Source: JBAQMG01 sp049302575 (GTDB lineage Bacteria > Bacillota > Desulfitobacteriia > Desulfitobacteriales > Desulfitobacteriaceae). Taken from it: 6,635 bases of DNA. A program made the position numbers and the translations under genes. Position 1 is the first letter of the stretch. Each line of letters starts with the position of its first letter. Below, one piece after another: positions 5,429 to 6,635 of this stretch. The notes beneath the pieces were generated by a model. It was not told the origin of the DNA and ran no database searches. It saw nothing but the letters and a program-made list of their open reading frames with translations. The stretch is taken from the NCBI GenBank assembly GCA_049302575.1, contig JBAQMG010000126.1:1-6635 (forward strand). The letters run 5' to 3'.

Positions 5429-5979
5429 ACCTCAGTAATTTCTTTTTCTTTGGTCTCTGTCACATGATCGATTTCCTTAATAAACTTGTCTGTCATCTTT
5501 TGAACATCCTCTTGAGCCCTTTTAATATCATCTTCAGAAGCATGTTCCTTTTCCATCTTTTTCAAGTGGTCATTGGTATCTCTGCGGATATTACGGATCA
5601 CTACCCGCGCTTCTTCGGACTTCTTTTTAACACCCTTAACAAGTTCAATGCGCCTTTCAGCAGTAAGTTGAGGAATAATAATCCGAATAATATTTCCATC
5701 GTTAGAAGGATTAAAGCCCAGATCAGACTTTAAAATTGCCTTTTCAATCGCAGATAGACTAGTTCTATCCCAAGGCTGAATAAGCAGTAAACGTGGCTCT
5801 GGCACTGAAATATTGGCAAGTTGGTTCACTGGTGTCGGCGTACCATAATAGTCTACAGTTATTTTTTCTAAAACACTTGGATTAGCGCGCCCAGCCCGAA
5901 TTGTTCCAAACTCCTTACGCAAGGAGTCTAAGCCTTTGTGCATCCGTTCCTCAGTTTCTTTAAGCACCTCAGGAATCAT
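5425..5979 (-). CDS. frr: Ribosome recycling factor
   Basis: Frr (RRF) splits post-termination ribosomes together with EF-G so that they can start again. It is a cytosolic protein. The 184 residues match the usual length of about 185. The order is a long helix (1-30), the small beta domain (about 31-104, with IRAGRANPSVLEKI at 28-40, YYGTPTPVNQLA at 44-55 and LLIQPWD at 65-71), then two further long helices (105-182). The conserved RNIRRD is at 129-134 and includes R132, the position known as essential in E. coli RRF. The charged end KEKEITEV is unremarkable. The ATG at 5977-5979 overlaps the pyrH stop by ATGA, and GGGAGGG at 5987-5993, inside pyrH, serves as its ribosome binding site 7 bases upstream. 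The pyrH-frr pair is common across bacteria. Confidence 0.98.
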   Translation of the reverse strand: MIPEVLKETEERMHKGLDSLRKEFGTIRAGRANPSVLEKITVDYYGTPTPVNQLANISVPEPRLLLIQPWDRTSLSAIEKAILKSDLGFNPSNDGNIIRIIIPQLTAERRIELVKGVKKKSEEARVVIRNIRRDTNDHLKKMEKEHASEDDIKRAQEDVQKMTDKFIKEIDHVTETKEKEITEV

Positions 5980-6635
5980 TCACATTCCCTCCCTATATAA
6001 GTTCCAATAGTTTCACCCATCACAGCTCTGCGGATATTACCATTCTTTAATAGGTCAAAAACAACTAAGGGAATATGATTATCCATACAGAGGGATGTTG
6101 CTGTAGAATCCATAACCCCTAGCCCCCTGCTTAAAACTTCTAAGTAACTTAAGCGTTCAAACTTTTTGGCAGTTGGGTTTTTTATCGGATCAGAATCATA
6201 TACCCCATCAACTTTTTTAGCCATTAGAATGACTTCTGCTTCAATCTCGGCTGCCCTTAGAGCCGCCGTGGTATCCGTCGAAAAGAAAGGATTACCGGTT
6301 CCAGCTGCAAATATCACAATTCGTCCCTTCTCCATATGGCGTATAGCCCGACGACGAATATATTGTTCGGCAACTTGTTTCATTTCAATGGCAGACATCA
6401 CACGTGTATCTGCCCCGTGTTTCTCTAAAGCATCCTGCAAAGCCAAGGCATTCATAACAGTTGCCAACATTCCCATATAATCAGCGGTAGCACGATCCAT
6501 CCCTTGAGAACTCCCAGCAATGCCACGCCAAATATTGCCGCCCCCTACCACTAGAGCCGTTTCTACACCAAGGGAACGAATTTCAGCAACCTGTTGGGCG
6601 ACTGATTCAATCATATCATGCACAATACCATAACC
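5976..6635 (-). CDS. pyrH: UMP kinase, 5' end cut by the window
   Basis: PyrH phosphorylates UMP to UDP with ATP. It is the bacterial hexameric enzyme of the amino-acid-kinase fold, usually controlled by GTP and UTP. The visible part is 219 residues. The frame is open to the right edge and begins GYGIVHDM, so roughly the first 20-30 residues, with the KLSGEAL-type phosphate loop, lie outside. The GTG at 6621-6623 is an internal valine, not a start. Motifs in the visible part (numbered from its first residue) are VVGGGNIWRG (29-38), DYMGMLATVMNALALQDALE (52-71), GTGNPFFSTDT (112-122) for UMP, KKVDGVYDSDP (140-150) for ATP, and MDSTATSLCMDN (175-186). The end overlaps frr by four bases (ATGA). 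tsf and rpsB often lie just before this gene, but they are not in view. Confidence 0.98.
   Translation of the reverse strand, partial: GYGIVHDMIESVAQQVAEIRSLGVETALVVGGGNIWRGIAGSSQGMDRATADYMGMLATVMNALALQDALEKHGADTRVMSAIEMKQVAEQYIRRRAIRHMEKGRIVIFAAGTGNPFFSTDTTAALRAAEIEAEVILMAKKVDGVYDSDPIKNPTAKKFERLSYLEVLSRGLGVMDSTATSLCMDNHIPLVVFDLLKNGNIRRAVMGETIGTYIGRECE
5987..5993 (-). promoter_or_regulatory. Ribosome binding site of frr inside pyrH
   Basis: GGGAGGG on the minus strand ends 7 bases before the frr ATG and is made of pyrH codons near its end. Together with the ATGA overlap it indicates translational coupling of pyrH and frr. Confidence 0.7.

Noticed and set aside
5338..5733. Plus-strand open frame of 131 codons over the small gene and frr
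   Set aside because: It is antisense to frr, with a product of Phe/Leu-rich low-complexity type. The minus-strand genes have overlaps and motifs that show they are the real ones.
6166..6480. Plus-strand open frame of 104 codons inside pyrH
   Set aside because: It is the antisense shadow of well-conserved UMP kinase motifs.
6621..6623. GTG as start of pyrH
   Set aside because: The frame continues upstream as GYGI, the known N-terminal region of UMP kinase, and the phosphate-binding loop would be missing. It is an internal valine.

Overview
The window reads entirely on the minus strand. From right to left it carries a conserved bacterial cluster: pyrH (5' end cut by the window edge), frr, a 71-residue protein of unknown function, uppS, cdsA, an AI-2E/YtvI-type membrane protein, dxr and rseP (3' end cut by the window edge). 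Gene order, protein motifs, moderate AT-leaning composition and strong Shine-Dalgarno sequences point to a Clostridia-type Firmicute, most likely of the Desulfosporosinus/Desulfitobacterium (Peptococcaceae) kind. The assignment is an inference from protein character and order, not from a database search.

Layout: pyrH (5976-6635) and frr (5425-5979) overlap by an ATGA, and frr overlaps the small gene (5213-5428) in the same way. A hairpin with a short U-run (5194-5222) lies on the stop codon of the small gene. It separates the nucleotide/translation genes from uppS (4398-5165). uppS, cdsA (3597-4385) and the membrane protein (2485-3591) follow with gaps of 12 and 5 bases, and dxr (1254-2426) comes after a 58-base gap. 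A 251-base non-coding stretch (1003-1253) then precedes rseP (1-1002). All gaps are short except this last one, so a single co-transcribed unit with an internal attenuation point is plausible.

How the genes fit together: PyrH makes UDP for nucleic acid and cell-wall precursors, and Frr recycles ribosomes. Dxr commits carbon to the MEP isoprenoid pathway. UppS extends isoprenoid units to undecaprenyl diphosphate, the wall lipid carrier. CdsA makes CDP-diacylglycerol for phospholipids. RseP is an intramembrane protease. The theme is envelope building coupled to growth.

The least ordinary part is 1018-1292. It is a mosaic of degenerate 7-bp repeats (core NNNCGAN) that fills nearly the whole dxr-rseP gap in one orientation. 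It then switches to the opposite orientation and runs into the 3' end of dxr, where it supplies about the last eleven codons. Other points of interest are four successive TTG start codons (uppS, cdsA, membrane protein, dxr), each 8 bases from its Shine-Dalgarno core, and the hairpin that overlaps the end of the small unknown gene. I found no mobile-element genes, CRISPR array, tRNA or rRNA.
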